Of a stretch of 54,391 nucleotides of DNA, positions 7,746-15,637 are shown piece after piece. Both the position numbers and the translations under genes were made by a program. The DNA lies in assembly GCF_021502675.1 (NCBI RefSeq), contig NZ_JAKFHA010000027.1, forward strand, positions 17,955 through 72,345, given 5' to 3'. Numbering within the stretch: the stretch's first letter is position 1; each line of letters begins with the position of its first letter. The DNA comes from Yinghuangia soli. GTDB taxonomy: Bacteria; Actinomycetota; Actinomycetes; Streptomycetales; Streptomycetaceae. The notes under the pieces were generated by a model. It was not told the DNA's origin and did not search any database. It saw only the letters and a list, made by a program, of their open reading frames with translations.

Positions 7746-10373
7746 ATGACACGACTGAACTTACGCGCCGCCTTCATGAGTGGTGCTTCATCAGCTGTCG
7801 CCGCACAGCAGGTGTTCACCAATCGAGTCGACGAGGTGGCTGCCTTTCGGCGGTCGCTGACTGCGCTGCACCAGTCCCTGGCCGATGCGCCCATCTCGCC
7901 CGTGGTCGACCGGATACAAGGACGCCGCAATGTCCTCTCGTACTACGGGGTGGGCGGGATAGGAAAGACGACGCTCTCCCATGAACTGGAGCGTCTCTTC
8001 CTCACCGCCGCCCAGGACGACGGACGGCAGGACGTCGTGGCCGTGCGCATCGATCTTTCCGAGGACGGCGCCTCGGACCTTGAAGGCGTTCTCTTACGCC
8101 TGCGCGCCGGCTTGGGGCAGTTGGGAAGCCGCTGGCAGGCGTTCGACTTGGCGCTTGCCGCGTACTGGGAACGCGCCCATCCGGGGGAACCCCTGCAGGA
8201 GTTCCTGGACTCCTCGCCGGCAATGCGCCGAGCTTCGCGGAGCGTCGGTCTGAACGAACAGTTCACGTCCAACGTCGGTGCCGTCCTCCCGCCCGACCTG
8301 GGCGGACTCGTCGGCATCGCGCAGCGCGCGGCCCTGGGCACCTACCGGGCGATTCGGGACCGCGTACGCGAGGGGCGACTGCTCTCGGACTGCGACTTGT
8401 TCGCGGAGTTGGTCGAGGCAGAGGCCGACTACGAGACGCTCTCGTACTTCCCCTACTTGCTGGCCTGGGATCTGGACCGCCAGACCAAGCGGGGCAAGCG
8501 ACCTCAGGTCTGCGTCTTCCTGGATACCTTCGAAGCCCTGGGCGGGGCGGCGGACCGCACGGCCGAGCGGTTCCTGCAGCGGTGCGTGTACCTGATGCCG
8601 AACGTCCTGTTCGTGGTCACCGGCCGCAACCGGATCGACTGGGCCGACCACGGCACCAGTGGCGAGCTCGACTTCACGGGCCCGCAGTGCTGGCCGTCCC
8701 TGCACTTCAGCAACGACACGGACGAACCACGGCAGCATCTCGTCGGTTACCTGTCGGACTCCGACGCCGACAGCTTCCTCCGCGAGGCCCTCACCGAAGA
8801 CGGTGCACCCGCGATGCCCGCGCCGGTCCGTGAACGCATCATCTCCGGTGGTCAAGGACTACCCCTCTACCTGGACCTTTCCGTCTCGCATTTCGTCGAG
8901 TTGCTCGCCCGTGGAGCACAGCCCTCGGTCGACGACTTCGGAGGATCGTTCACCGCCGTCGCCACACGGTCCATCCGGGACCTCTCCCAGGAGGAACGCG
9001 ACCTCGTCCGTACCGCGGCGTTGATCGACCGAGTCGATGCAGCGCTGCTCCGCGCAGGCCAGCCCTCGCTCTCGGATGGGCGCATCGCCCGCTTTCTCCG
9101 GCGTCCGTTCCTGACCCACGACGATGCCTACGAACGCCCGTACGCCCTCCACGCCGCACTCCGCCACGCCATCGGAGAGGCCGACCAGGGACTCCCGGAC
9201 GGCTGGTCCGATCGCGACCGCGCCGAGGTCGCCAACCGGCTGCTCAGGTGGCTCGGCAGGCAACTGGAACCTGACACGGGACGTGTGCTCGTGGCCCAAG
9301 CACTCGAGTCCGGCCTCAGACTGTCGGGCTCGTACGGAATCTTCGAAGACTGGATGGTCCGCGCAGCCCAGCGCCTGGTCGAGGCCGGCCAATGGACGAG
9401 CATCGGCGCGGGCCTCGCCGGCGGCTCGACGGGTTCTCCGGAATTCAGGACGATCTCCGCTGCGATACAAGGTGTGCACCTGCGCCGGACCGGGCGCGCT
9501 CCAGAGGCCGTAGCGGTCCTGGACGGCGCCCAGGCAGGAATCGGCAGCGGGAGTCTTGCCGCGCATTTCGTCCAGCTTCACCTCGCGCATGCGCTGCGGA
9601 ACGCGGGTGACTACAAGCGGGCCGCGGAGATCTACCGCGACCTGCTGGGCGGAGAGTTTGATGCCGCTGCGCGCTACTGGCTCTGCGATTACGACTACCT
9701 CAATGGACGCTTCGTCGCAGCCTTGGAGGCACTGCGAAGTGAACGTGCCGGCAACGCGGCTGAAGAAGGCGAACGGCTGCGGTTGATCGGGCACATCTGG
9801 CGTGTCAACGCGCGGTTCGCCGAAGCCACGGACGCCTACACCCAGGCGATTGCGCTGGCCCGAGGTGAAGGATTGGCTGCGGCCGAGGCGAAGGCGCAGG
9901 CCAACCTCGCCCAGACCGCCTGCTGGTCCGGAGACGCATCGACGGTGGCTGCCGCCGCGGAGCGCGCGCGGGAACTGCTGGACCTTGTCCCGAACCCGGT
10001 GGAGCTCGTCAAGGTCCGTTCTGCCGAGGCCGTTGCCGCAGCGATGGGCGAGGACCACGCGGCAGCCCGCCGGACGGTCGCCGACACCCGGCGGCTGACG
10101 GACGGAATCGGGTACCGCGGGGGCCACAACCTGGCCGACGTCGCGGAGATCCTCCTCAACGTGCGCGCGGGTGACTACGAAGCCGCTCGCCGCTTACGTG
10201 CCGAACTGGATGAGCGCACGCGTGCATCCGGTGGCAACGTCTACTGGGTACCGGTCGCCACGTCCTGGATCGACGGTGTCGATTCCGCGGCGCAAGACCC
10301 GCACGCTGTCGACTGGGTGGACGGCCCCGAGGCGGCCTTGGGGCGCTGGGCGCAGGCGGTGGTTCAGAGGTGA
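7746..10373 (+). CDS. STAND-type P-loop NTPase with C-terminal TPR-like repeats, TTA codons
   Basis: The product is 875 residues. The N-terminal NTPase module has Walker A GVGGIGKTT (68-76), Walker B VCVFLD (255-260) and a sensor-like segment FVVTGRN (289-295), followed by a helical and winged-helix-like region. Residues 560-860 are helical repeats of TPR style (HLAHALRNAGDYKRAAEIYRD, EAKAQANLAQTACWSGDA). This is the plan of STAND ATPases, which oligomerise on ligand sensing and serve as transcription regulators, AfsR-like proteins or anti-phage Avs/NLR proteins. No N-terminal effector (nuclease, TIR, protease) or HTH is visible. Three in-frame TTA codons (codons 6, 117 and 817) predict dependence on the bldA tRNA. 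The next gene is an oxidoreductase about 60 bases on. The role is unknown. Confidence 0.85.
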   Translation: MTRLNLRAAFMSGASSAVAAQQVFTNRVDEVAAFRRSLTALHQSLADAPISPVVDRIQGRRNVLSYYGVGGIGKTTLSHELERLFLTAAQDDGRQDVVAVRIDLSEDGASDLEGVLLRLRAGLGQLGSRWQAFDLALAAYWERAHPGEPLQEFLDSSPAMRRASRSVGLNEQFTSNVGAVLPPDLGGLVGIAQRAALGTYRAIRDRVREGRLLSDCDLFAELVEAEADYETLSYFPYLLAWDLDRQTKRGKRPQVCVFLDTFEALGGAADRTAERFLQRCVYLMPNVLFVVTGRNRIDWADHGTSGELDFTGPQCWPSLHFSNDTDEPRQHLVGYLSDSDADSFLREALTEDGAPAMPAPVRERIISGGQGLPLYLDLSVSHFVELLARGAQPSVDDFGGSFTAVATRSIRDLSQEERDLVRTAALIDRVDAALLRAGQPSLSDGRIARFLRRPFLTHDDAYERPYALHAALRHAIGEADQGLPDGWSDRDRAEVANRLLRWLGRQLEPDTGRVLVAQALESGLRLSGSYGIFEDWMVRAAQRLVEAGQWTSIGAGLAGGSTGSPEFRTISAAIQGVHLRRTGRAPEAVAVLDGAQAGIGSGSLAAHFVQLHLAHALRNAGDYKRAAEIYRDLLGGEFDAAARYWLCDYDYLNGRFVAALEALRSERAGNAAEEGERLRLIGHIWRVNARFAEATDAYTQAIALARGEGLAAAEAKAQANLAQTACWSGDASTVAAAAERARELLDLVPNPVELVKVRSAEAVAAAMGEDHAAARRTVADTRRLTDGIGYRGGHNLADVAEILLNVRAGDYEAARRLRAELDERTRASGGNVYWVPVATSWIDGVDSAAQDPHAVDWVDGPEAALGRWAQAVVQR

Positions 10374-10434
10374 CGGTCCGCGTACGGCAGAGCCCCGCGC
10401 ACGCAGGGCTTTCACGACAGGAGCAGCAGAACAG

Positions 10435-11397
10435 TTGAGTGGTTCGGTACAGGTCGGCCTGGTCGGCCTCGGGCACATCGCGGAGACCCACCTCGAAGTC
10501 CTCGCAGGACTGCCAGACGTCTCCCTGGACTTCACCGTCGATCCGCACCCGGACGGACCGGTCGACTTCCGCGGAGGCACGCCACCGCACTACGGCGGCG
10601 TCGCAGAAGCGCTCGAGGTCCACCAGCCCGACCTGGTCGTGATCGCCACACCCACAGACACCCACGCTGACCTCGCCGAACAAGCGCTCGCCCTATCGTC
10701 CGCTCGCGTGCTGGTCGAGAAGCCTCTTGTCCACGACCTCGCCGCGCTCGACCGGCTGCGGGCGCTGGACGCCAAGGCCGACGTACGCGGCCGCGTGTTC
10801 ACCGCACATCACTTCGCCTTCTCACCCGAAGTGCGATGGGCTGCCCAGCAGCTCGGCGAGCATCCCGAATGGGGACCGGTCACCACGATCACCTCGGCAT
10901 TCCATGACCCGTACATCCTCCGCGGCGAGCAGGCCTTTGCCTCGTACGGATCAAGCTGGATGGACTCCGGGATCAACCAGCTCAGCGTGCTGGCCGGCCT
11001 GGTTGACCTGACGAGCCTGACGTCCGCGACGCAACTCGACGGCGGCGCGAGCGCGTGGTGCACCTTCGCCTTCAAGTCACGTGGCGCGACAGGAACGGCA
11101 AGGCTGCGCACCAGCTGGCTGACCGGCTCCAGCAGCAAGGAGACCGTCATCGCCTTCGGGGAATCCGGTGTGGAGGTATGGATCGACCACACCGCAATGA
11201 CCGGTTTCGCCGCCCGCGGCGAGACGCTCCTGGCCGCGCACACCGACGACGGCCGGACCCCAAGGAAGCACGCCCACTACCGGCCGCTCTACGAGAGCCT
11301 CCTGTCCGACCACCCCGACACCGTGCTCGGCTTCGACGCCGCAGTGACCGTGACACAGCTCCACCACGCAACGCCGCCGGCGTCTGCGGTCGAGTAG
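10435..11397 (+). CDS. Gfo/Idh/MocA-family oxidoreductase (TTG start)
   Basis: This 320-residue protein has an N-terminal Rossmann fold with GLVGLGHIAETH (residues 8-19), the strand DLVVIATPTDTHADLA, and the family signature VEKPLVHD (94-101) whose Lys97 is the usual catalytic lysine. The C-terminal half is the alpha/beta substrate domain. The family oxidises or reduces sugars, inositols, biliverdin and similar compounds with NAD(P). The start is TTG 10435, giving MSGSVQVGLVG, with AGGAG 11 bases upstream; no ATG is available and the frame upstream overlaps the NTPase gene without similarity. It is likely co-transcribed with the STAND NTPase, an odd partner for a sugar dehydrogenase. The substrate cannot be told from sequence. 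Confidence 0.82.
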   Translation: MSGSVQVGLVGLGHIAETHLEVLAGLPDVSLDFTVDPHPDGPVDFRGGTPPHYGGVAEALEVHQPDLVVIATPTDTHADLAEQALALSSARVLVEKPLVHDLAALDRLRALDAKADVRGRVFTAHHFAFSPEVRWAAQQLGEHPEWGPVTTITSAFHDPYILRGEQAFASYGSSWMDSGINQLSVLAGLVDLTSLTSATQLDGGASAWCTFAFKSRGATGTARLRTSWLTGSSSKETVIAFGESGVEVWIDHTAMTGFAARGETLLAAHTDDGRTPRKHAHYRPLYESLLSDHPDTVLGFDAAVTVTQLHHATPPASAVE

Positions 11398-11458
11398 CCG
11401 ATGGCTGTCGGCGATGACAGGGCGCTGCCGCTCCTGATCAGGGACGGCAGACGCGCCG

Positions 11459-11498
11459 AAAAACGACCAAGGCCATCCGTACGAATACGGATGGCCTT
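11459..11498 (-). terminator. Intrinsic terminator of tRNA-Lys
   Basis: AAGGCCATCCGT and its complement form a perfect 12-bp stem (11469-11498) with a 6-base loop. Read on the minus strand it lies just after the tRNA and is followed by GGTCGTTTTT, a true T-tract. Confidence 0.85.
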
Positions 11499-11503
11499 GG
11501 ACT

Positions 11504-11580
11504 TGGTGCGCCGCCAGGGACTCGAACCCCGGACCCGCTGATTAAGAGTCAGCTGCTCTAACCAACTGAGCTAGCGGCGC
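11504..11580 (-). tRNA. tRNA-Lys (anticodon CTT)
   Basis: The minus strand folds as a full cloverleaf. The acceptor stem GCGCCGC pairs with GCGGCGC, the D arm contains TAGCTCAGTTGGTTAGAGC, and the anticodon stem GCTGA/TCAGC encloses loop CTCTTAA (anticodon CTT). The T arm contains GGTTCGAGTCC, and the discriminator A is followed by an encoded CCA (11504-11506). A weak promoter (TACTAT about 25 bases upstream) precedes it. Confidence 0.97.
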
Positions 11581-11793
11581 GTGCTGCGTGGAAAATAGTA
11601 CCCGATCTCCGAGGGTGCTCGACACCGCATTAACGGCGGGTCGCGGGGGGCGGCGCCGAGCGGGCGTCAGGGGCCTCCGGGGCGGGTTCAAGCGGTGGGT
11701 GTGTGCGGGCGCACTACGGCGGACTGATTGACATCGCGGGCGGGCGCGCGTAGATCTGACGGGTAATCAGATCAAGGTGTGAGGAGCGCGCCC

Positions 11794-12579
11794 ATGACCG
11801 GTTTGGCTGAGGATTTCGCGACGAAGACCGGCGCGGCGGTCGTGGTCGGCGCCAGTGGCGGCCTGGGAGCGGCGATCGCCCGCATGCTCGCGGAGCGCGG
11901 CAGCGACCTGGTCCTCACCTACCGCAGCAATGCCGGGGCGGCCGACGAGATCGCCGAGGAGGTCCGCACCAAGCACGGGCGCCGTGCCAAGACGTGGAAG
12001 GCGGACCTGACGGACGCCGCCGGGGTGGCCGCGGTGCTCGACGAGGCGGCCGCGGAGTTCGGCGGGATCCACACGCTGGTCTACGCGTCCGGCCCGCACG
12101 TGCCGATGATCCACCTCAGCCGCGTCTCGCCCGAGCAGTTCAAGGGCCAGATCGACAACGACGCGGTGGCCTTCTTCAACCTCGTGCACCCCGCGCTGCC
12201 GCACCTGCGGGTGAGCAAGGGCAGCATCGTCGCGGTCACCACCGCGGCCACCAAGCGTTATCCGATCCGGGACGGGCTGTCCTCGGCGCCCAAGGGCGCG
12301 GTCGAGCAGACCGCGTGGGCGCTGGCCGCCGAGGAGGGCCGGTTCGGGGTCCGGGTCAACTGCGTCGGCCCCGGCATGCTGACCGAGGGCATGGCCGCCG
12401 AGCTGATCGGCAGCGGTGCGCTGGACGAGCGCGCCCTGGACGTGGCCCGCAACAACATCCCGCTGCGCACGTTCGGCGTCGCCGCCGACATCGCCGAGGC
12501 GGTCTGCTTCCTGGCCTCCGACCGGGCCGGCTTCATCAGCGGCCAGAAGCTGGACGTGGATGGCGGGTACGGCGTCTGA
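11794..12579 (+). CDS. SDR-family oxidoreductase with altered active site
   Basis: This 261-residue Rossmann protein has the cofactor motif VVGASGGLGAAIA near residues 16-28, the strand DLVLTYRS, the ADLTD segment, and a C-terminal FISGQKLDVDGGYGV, all classical SDR features. It should bind NAD(P)(H). The usual active-site YxxxK is changed: the lysine region reads GLSSAPKGAVEQ, so Ser stands four residues before Lys where Tyr is expected, and the usual serine strand reads VAVTTAATKRYP. The only nearby Tyr is 11 residues before the Lys. It may therefore be a non-classical SDR with a shifted catalytic residue, or a catalytically weak one. GAGGAG lies 8 bases before the ATG. It stands alone, converging with the TetR gene. 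Confidence 0.83.
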   Translation: MTGLAEDFATKTGAAVVVGASGGLGAAIARMLAERGSDLVLTYRSNAGAADEIAEEVRTKHGRRAKTWKADLTDAAGVAAVLDEAAAEFGGIHTLVYASGPHVPMIHLSRVSPEQFKGQIDNDAVAFFNLVHPALPHLRVSKGSIVAVTTAATKRYPIRDGLSSAPKGAVEQTAWALAAEEGRFGVRVNCVGPGMLTEGMAAELIGSGALDERALDVARNNIPLRTFGVAADIAEAVCFLASDRAGFISGQKLDVDGGYGV

Positions 12580-12648
12580 GGATGCCGGCGCGGGCTGCTG
12601 CCTGCGACTTGCGGCGCGCCGAGTGCGCGCTGCGTGCTGTACGACTTC

Positions 12649-12681
12649 GAGAGGCGGCCCGCAGGCGCGGGCCGCCCCTCG
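12649..12681. terminator. Bidirectional terminator between SDR and tetR
   Basis: GGCGGCCCGC (12653-12662) pairs perfectly with GCGGGCCGCC (12667-12676), with further near-complementary flanking bases and a 4-base loop, between two convergent genes. Confidence 0.7.
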
Positions 12682-12695
12682 GCGTTCGTCCGGGG

Positions 12696-13337
12696 CTACG
12701 GCCGTACCGCGTAGTCGCCCAGCGCGCGGGTCAGCTGCGCGAAGGCCGCTTCGGTGCTGTCCCGGACCGCGGCGGCGATCGCATCGTCCGGTTCCCCGTC
12801 GCGGGTGCGGCGCTGCAGTTCCTGGAACAGGGCCCGGTGTACACCGCCGATCTGCGCGGCGGCCAGCTTCGGTACGAGGTCGCCGGCGTCGGCACCCGTC
12901 TCCGCGGCCAGGACGTCAGCCAAAGCCTCTTCGCGCTTGTCGTGCAGTTCGCGCAGCCGGGCGACCAGCGTCGGGCTCGCCGCGACCATGCGGGCGAACG
13001 GCTCGCCGCTGAAGCCGAGCACCGGGTTGCGGGTGGCCAGGGCCTCCCGGAACGCCTCGTGCAGCGCGCCGACCGCGGACACGCCCGGCGAGCGCGCCGC
13101 GACGGTCGCGGCCAGGCTCGCGACGAAGGCGTCCGCATGGTCCAGCGCCAGGTCCTCCTTGCGGGGGAAGTAGTTCGTGACGGTCATCTTGGCCACCCGC
13201 GCGGCGCCCGCGATGTCCGCGATCGTCGTCGCGTCGAAGCCGTTCTCGATGAACAGCCGGGTGGCGTGGTCGGAGATCGCCTGCCGGGTCTCCAGCTTCT
13301 TCTGGGCCCGCAGCCCGACCGCTTCTCGCGTGCTCAT
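12696..13337 (-). CDS. TetR-family repressor, probable regulator of the adjacent sigma factor
   Basis: The 213-residue protein has a TetR N-terminal DNA-binding domain (about residues 14-60: TRQAISDHATRLFIENGFDATTIADIA, then VAKMTVTNYFPRKEDLAL, the recognition helix). It is followed by a helical ligand and dimer domain of normal size, whose C-terminal part resembles the TetR_C_17 class. The start at 13337 was chosen because GAGG lies 9 bases upstream; the ATG three codons earlier is too close to that site. It is transcribed divergently from an Hrd-like sigma gene. The short intergenic region contains two related palindromic sites, one over the sigma promoter, so the protein probably represses both itself and the sigma gene. 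The inducer is unknown. Confidence 0.88.
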   Translation of the reverse strand: MSTREAVGLRAQKKLETRQAISDHATRLFIENGFDATTIADIAGAARVAKMTVTNYFPRKEDLALDHADAFVASLAATVAARSPGVSAVGALHEAFREALATRNPVLGFSGEPFARMVAASPTLVARLRELHDKREEALADVLAAETGADAGDLVPKLAAAQIGGVHRALFQELQRRTRDGEPDDAIAAAVRDSTEAAFAQLTRALGDYAVRP

Positions 13338-13373
13338 GGGGGTCATCCTCGCATAGGTCCGACACTTTTTTGG

Positions 13374-13431
13374 GTCGGATCTATTTTTAGGGTTGACAGT
13401 CTCTGGTGTCGATCCTAAATTTAGGACCGAC
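13374..13431. promoter_or_regulatory. Paired palindromic operator sites (TetR)
   Basis: The core at 13413-13426 is a perfect 14-bp palindrome, TCCTAAATTTAGGA, within a 24-base element GTCG...CGAC (13408-13431). A degenerate second copy with the same ends and the shared core CTA..TTTAGG lies at 13374-13397. The first overlaps the sigma promoter -10 region and the second abuts the repressor start region. Binding by the divergent TetR protein is inferred. Confidence 0.7.
13393..13421 (+). promoter_or_regulatory. Promoter of the Hrd-like sigma gene
   Basis: A consensus -35 TTGACA (13393-13398), a 17-base spacer and -10 TAAATT (13416-13421) lie 24 bases before the start codon. The -10 box is inside the 14-bp palindrome, so a bound repressor would block polymerase. 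Confidence 0.7.
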
Positions 13432-13444
13432 CTAAGGAGATGCT

Positions 13445-14401
13445 TTGACCACTGCCGCCACCGCCGCTCCCACGACCGCCACCGCCACCACTGCTGTGCA
13501 GGCCGACCCCGCGGCCGCCTACCTCAAGGCGATCGGGCGCACCCGGCTGCTGGACGCGGCGGCCGAGGTGGAGCTGGCCCGGCAGATCGAGGCCGGGCTC
13601 TTCGCCCAGGACCGGCTCGACACCGCGGACGGCCTGACCGCCGCCGACCGCGCCGACCTGGAATGGCTCGCCGCGGCCGGCCGCATCGCCAAGGACCGCA
13701 TGGTCGAGGCGAACCTGCGCCTCGTCGTCTCGGTGGCCAAGCGCTACATGTACACGGGCATGCCGCTGCTCGACCTCGTGCAGGAGGGCAACATCGGGCT
13801 GATCCGCGCGGTCGAGAAGTTCGACCACACGCTCGGCTTCAAGTTCTCCACCTACGCCACCTGGTGGATCAAGCAGGCGGTGCACCGCGCCGCGGACGAC
13901 CAGTCCAGGACCATCCGCGTCCCGGCGCACATGGCCGAGCTGATCGCGAAGGTCGCGCGCACCCGCCGCGCGCTGGAGACGGCCCTGGGCCGCGAGGCCG
14001 CCCCCGCCGAGATAGGCGCCGAACTCGGCCTGACCGCAGACCGCGTCACGGAGGTCCTGGCGTACGACCGGGCTCCCGTCTCGCTGCACGCCCCGCTGGG
14101 CGAGGACGGCGGCGAACTCGGCGACCTCGTCGAGGACACCGCGGGCCCGTCCGTCGAGGACTCCGTCACCGGCGCCACGCTCCGCGCGCAACTCGACCAG
14201 GTGCTGGCGGAGTTGACCGAGCGCGAGGGCGAGGTCCTGGCGCTGCGCTACGGCCTGGCCGACGGCGAGGTGCACACCCTCGACGAGGTCGGCCGGACGT
14301 TCGGGGTCACCCGCGAGCGCATCCGGCAGATCGAGAAGAAGGCCCTCGCCAAGCTGCGCCTCCGCCCGCGCGCCGAACTCCTGCGCGACTACCTCGCCTG
14401 A
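13445..14401 (+). CDS. Group 2 (Hrd-like) sigma-70 factor
   Basis: The 318-residue protein has sigma-70 region 1.2 (DPAAAYLKAIGRTRLLDAAAE), an uninterrupted regions 2.1-2.4 (NLRLVVSVAKRYMYTGMPLLDLVQEGNIGLIRAVEKFD, then FSTYATWWIKQAVHRA), region 3, and regions 4.1-4.2 (LTEREGEVLALRYGL; TLDEVGRTFGVTRERIRQIEKKALAKLR). It lacks the long region 1.1 and acidic insert of the primary HrdB, so it belongs with alternative HrdA/C/D-type factors that recognise near-consensus -10 and -35 boxes. The start is TTG 13445 with AAGGAG 5 bases upstream. It lies divergent from a TetR repressor with operators over its promoter, so expression is likely induced by the TetR ligand. A small ORF follows. Confidence 0.92.
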   Translation: MTTAATAAPTTATATTAVQADPAAAYLKAIGRTRLLDAAAEVELARQIEAGLFAQDRLDTADGLTAADRADLEWLAAAGRIAKDRMVEANLRLVVSVAKRYMYTGMPLLDLVQEGNIGLIRAVEKFDHTLGFKFSTYATWWIKQAVHRAADDQSRTIRVPAHMAELIAKVARTRRALETALGREAAPAEIGAELGLTADRVTEVLAYDRAPVSLHAPLGEDGGELGDLVEDTAGPSVEDSVTGATLRAQLDQVLAELTEREGEVLALRYGLADGEVHTLDEVGRTFGVTRERIRQIEKKALAKLRLRPRAELLRDYLA

Positions 14402-14561
14402 CAGGGCCGGAGCCGGACCTGCCGCCGCCGTACTTGCCTGCCCCTTGAGAAGAGGAACGCCTTTGCTCGCCCGCCCAGGTGCACGTGCTTCGGCCGCCAT
14501 GCCGAAGCTGTCCGTCGTCCCTGCGGTCCTTGCCGCCCCTGCTGTTCGTGAGGAGTCGCTT

Positions 14562-14795
14562 GTGTTCACCCGTACTGCCGCGGTTGCCGCGGTTGTTGCC
14601 GTTGCCGGCTTCGGCCCCGTCAGGACCTCGGCCGCGGAGGCCCGGCCCGCCGGCGTCCTGAGCGCCGCCTTCGCCACCACGGCGACCGCCGCCAAGCCGC
14701 GACGGAACGGCTCCGCCGCAGGCCACCGCGCTTTGATGCCCACCCACGCCGCCCCGGCCGCCGCCAGGTTGCCGCACCGAGGCCGGGCCCGGTGA
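14562..14795 (+). CDS. Possible small exported peptide downstream of sigma gene
   Basis: This 77-residue frame starts at GTG 14562 with AGGAG 6 bases upstream. It opens with a basic-then-hydrophobic stretch (MFTRTAAVAAVVAVAGFG) like a signal peptide, then a low-complexity Ala/Arg/Pro region. Third codon positions are mostly G or C, as in the neighbouring real genes, which favours coding. An alternative in-frame TTG start at 14463 also has a fair ribosome site (AGAGGA). No homologue is recognised. It is followed by a terminator-like hairpin and could be co-transcribed with the sigma gene. I hold this call weakly. Confidence 0.35.
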   Translation: MFTRTAAVAAVVAVAGFGPVRTSAAEARPAGVLSAAFATTATAAKPRRNGSAAGHRALMPTHAAPAAARLPHRGRAR

Positions 14796-14826
14796 TGCCG
14801 CCGCCCGCTCCCGTGAGCGGTCCGGT

Positions 14827-14864
14827 CGAAGGCCCCTGATGCCTCGGTGCAACGGGGGCCTTCG
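14827..14864 (+). terminator. Hairpin terminator
   Basis: CGAAGGCCCC and GGGGCCTTCG form a stem of about ten base pairs around a loop of about 17 bases, ending the sigma-factor unit. Confidence 0.6.
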
Positions 14865-14989
14865 TCGCCCGCGGAATAGCCGGACACCCGGCGCGGCTTG
14901 AGTGATCCGCGGCGTTCGCCGCACCACGATCGTCTTGATGTCCGCGCCCGGCGGCGCGGCCCGCCCGCTCACGGATTACGGAGTCGTCG

Positions 14990-15391
14990 ATGCCCACGCT
15001 GCCCTGGACCGTCCCCAACCCGCCGCAGGGCGAGACCGCGCTCGTCATGGCCTCGCGCTTCGAGGTACGCAGCCTCAAGGACGTGCCGCGCTTCTTCCTC
15101 AAGTCGCTGTCCGCCTGGCGCCAGGTACGCAGCGCCCCCGGCTGCTTCGGCGCCTCGCTCGTCGCGAGACCCTTCGCGCGCACCTTCCTGACGCTCTCCG
15201 CATGGGACGACCGCGCCTCGCTCATGGCCTACAACGCCACCGACCCGCACAAGAGCATCGTCACCGCGATGCGCCCGACGATGAAGACGTCCGTCTTCGT
15301 GTTCTGGAACACCGGCACGGCCGACCTCCCCGTGACGTGGGCGGAGGCCGAGCGCCGCATCGCGGAGAAGTCCGCGGAAGGCGCGGCATAA
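14990..15391 (+). CDS. DUF3291 / monooxygenase-like small protein
   Basis: The 133-residue protein matches the DUF3291 (spheroidene-monooxygenase-related, dimeric alpha/beta barrel) pattern: VMASRFEVRSLKDVPRFFLKSLSAWRQVRSAPGCFGASL, then TFLTLSAWDDRASLMAYNATDPHKSIV and a C-terminal strand. The middle W/F residues and the late His are typical of heme- or quinone-handling ABM-fold proteins, but the actual reaction is unknown. The start is set by GGAG 6 bases upstream of the ATG. A short hairpin follows the stop. The gene appears monocistronic. Confidence 0.78.
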   Translation: MPTLPWTVPNPPQGETALVMASRFEVRSLKDVPRFFLKSLSAWRQVRSAPGCFGASLVARPFARTFLTLSAWDDRASLMAYNATDPHKSIVTAMRPTMKTSVFVFWNTGTADLPVTWAEAERRIAEKSAEGAA

Positions 15392-15398
15392 CGCGTAC

Positions 15399-15425
15399 GT
15401 CCGCGGCGTCTTCGCCACCGCGGAC
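15399..15425 (+). terminator. Short hairpin after DUF3291 gene
   Basis: GTCCGCGG (15399-15406) and CCGCGGAC (15418-15425) form a perfect 8-bp stem just downstream of the stop codon. Confidence 0.5.
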
Positions 15426-15637
15426 GGGCTGACGGCACGGTCACCTGGCTCCCGATCACCTGCCTGATCACCCGGCGACCGAACACCCGACGGCTGGCGT
15501 ACCGGCGACCCTGCGACCCTGCATGACACGGAACCGTTTCGGTTGGCGCACGAATCCGACCGTCCTGTGGCCGGTTCGCCCGCTGGTCGTGTTCCGTTGC
15601 GGACACGGCCGCTCGGCCGACCAAAACGGGGGCCGCC

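Noticed and set aside
7746-10373. Direct assignment of the STAND NTPase as an Avs or other named defence protein
   Set aside because: No effector nuclease, protease or TIR domain and no known Avs signature can be seen, so only the fold class is supported.
7525-11580. Genomic island inserted at tRNA-Lys with attachment repeats
   Set aside because: Only 10-11 bases of the tRNA 3' end (CGCCGCCAGG type) recur near 7529 and 7592, which is not enough in GC-rich DNA. No integrase is present.
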